A stretch of 64,000 nt of DNA from NCBI GenBank assembly GCA_025054775.1, contig JANWZA010000022.1:62001-126000 (forward strand), written 5' to 3'. The position numbers were made by a program, and so were the translations under genes. Shown here piece by piece: positions 63,946-64,000 of the stretch. Every line of letters begins with the position of its first letter. Position 1 is the first letter of the stretch. The DNA comes from Microscillaceae bacterium. GTDB lineage: Bacteria; Bacteroidota; Bacteroidia; Cytophagales; Microscillaceae. A model generated the notes under the pieces. The model saw only the letters and a list, made by a program, of their open reading frames with translations. It made no database searches and was not told the DNA's origin.

Positions 63946-64000
63946 ATAAAATAAAGCCGAATTTTAATTGCTTTTGATGGTGCTAAAAAAATGCTGATTA

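Overview
The window reads as chromosomal DNA of a Bacteroidota bacterium, most likely a Cytophagales-type lineage (a judgement from gene content, not from a database search). Supporting signs are the AT-rich composition, the near absence of Shine-Dalgarno sequences, promoters of the Bacteroidota form TTG-N20/21-TAnnTTTG upstream of several genes, and families largely restricted to the phylum: DUF4290, DUF5606, DUF3276/PUR, DUF6089 barrels, PorP/SprF, TonB-dependent receptors and a BtuG-like lipoprotein. Most genes are housekeeping or envelope genes. No rRNA, tRNA or CRISPR array was seen.

Layout. 1-4.9 kb: the N-terminus of a type IIG-like restriction-modification enzyme running off the left edge, then a PRPP-synthetase-like gene, mtnB, DUF4290, a PolB-like exonuclease and a Uma2 nuclease with a tandem-repeat coiled coil. 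4.9-5.8 kb: a gene-free stretch with a GC-rich dispersed repeat and a 21-bp-period AT-rich array. 5.8-7.6 kb: a methyltransferase and meaB. 7.8-14.1 kb: a three-gene unit encoding a TPR/SpoIIE phosphatase, an FN3/YD-type lipoprotein and a TonB-dependent receptor. 14.4-27.9 kb: an aminotransferase, a YciO-like protein, a PyrR-like protein, a 1-Cys peroxiredoxin, a PD40 propeller protein, a cdd/SpoIIM cluster, two surface-polysaccharide genes, aspS and an output-less Cache sensor. 28.2-34.6 kb: a GH13 enzyme, an AddB-like nuclease and a small HELIH membrane protein. 35-43.9 kb: fabG, a second 21-bp array, nadC, tgt, a STAS/HATPase pair, two DUF6089 barrels, ruvB and a GAF histidine kinase. 44-52.6 kb: methylmalonyl-CoA mutase, a third 21-bp array, a GH10-like lipoprotein, aspartokinase, a GT39, a LOG protein and a MaoC dehydratase. 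52.6-64 kb: a third GC-rich repeat copy, an MltD-like transglycosylase, a cobalamin riboswitch with btuB-btuG, a decayed IS1-family element, PUR/DUF3276, PorP/SprF, a DnaJ protein, an M16 peptidase and DUF5606.

Functional links. B12 acquisition (riboswitch, BtuB, BtuG-like protein) sits in the same window as two parts of B12-dependent methylmalonyl-CoA metabolism (meaB, mutB). A SpoIIE-type phosphatase and a separate STAS/HATPase pair could form a partner-switching circuit. The signal that ordinary annotation explains least is a set of three intergenic AT-rich arrays built on a 21-bp lattice (two DNA helical turns). Two of them share one sequence family and reverse strand in the middle without losing the 21-bp phase. 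The third has a different sequence on the same period. A separate GC-rich dispersed repeat occurs three times.
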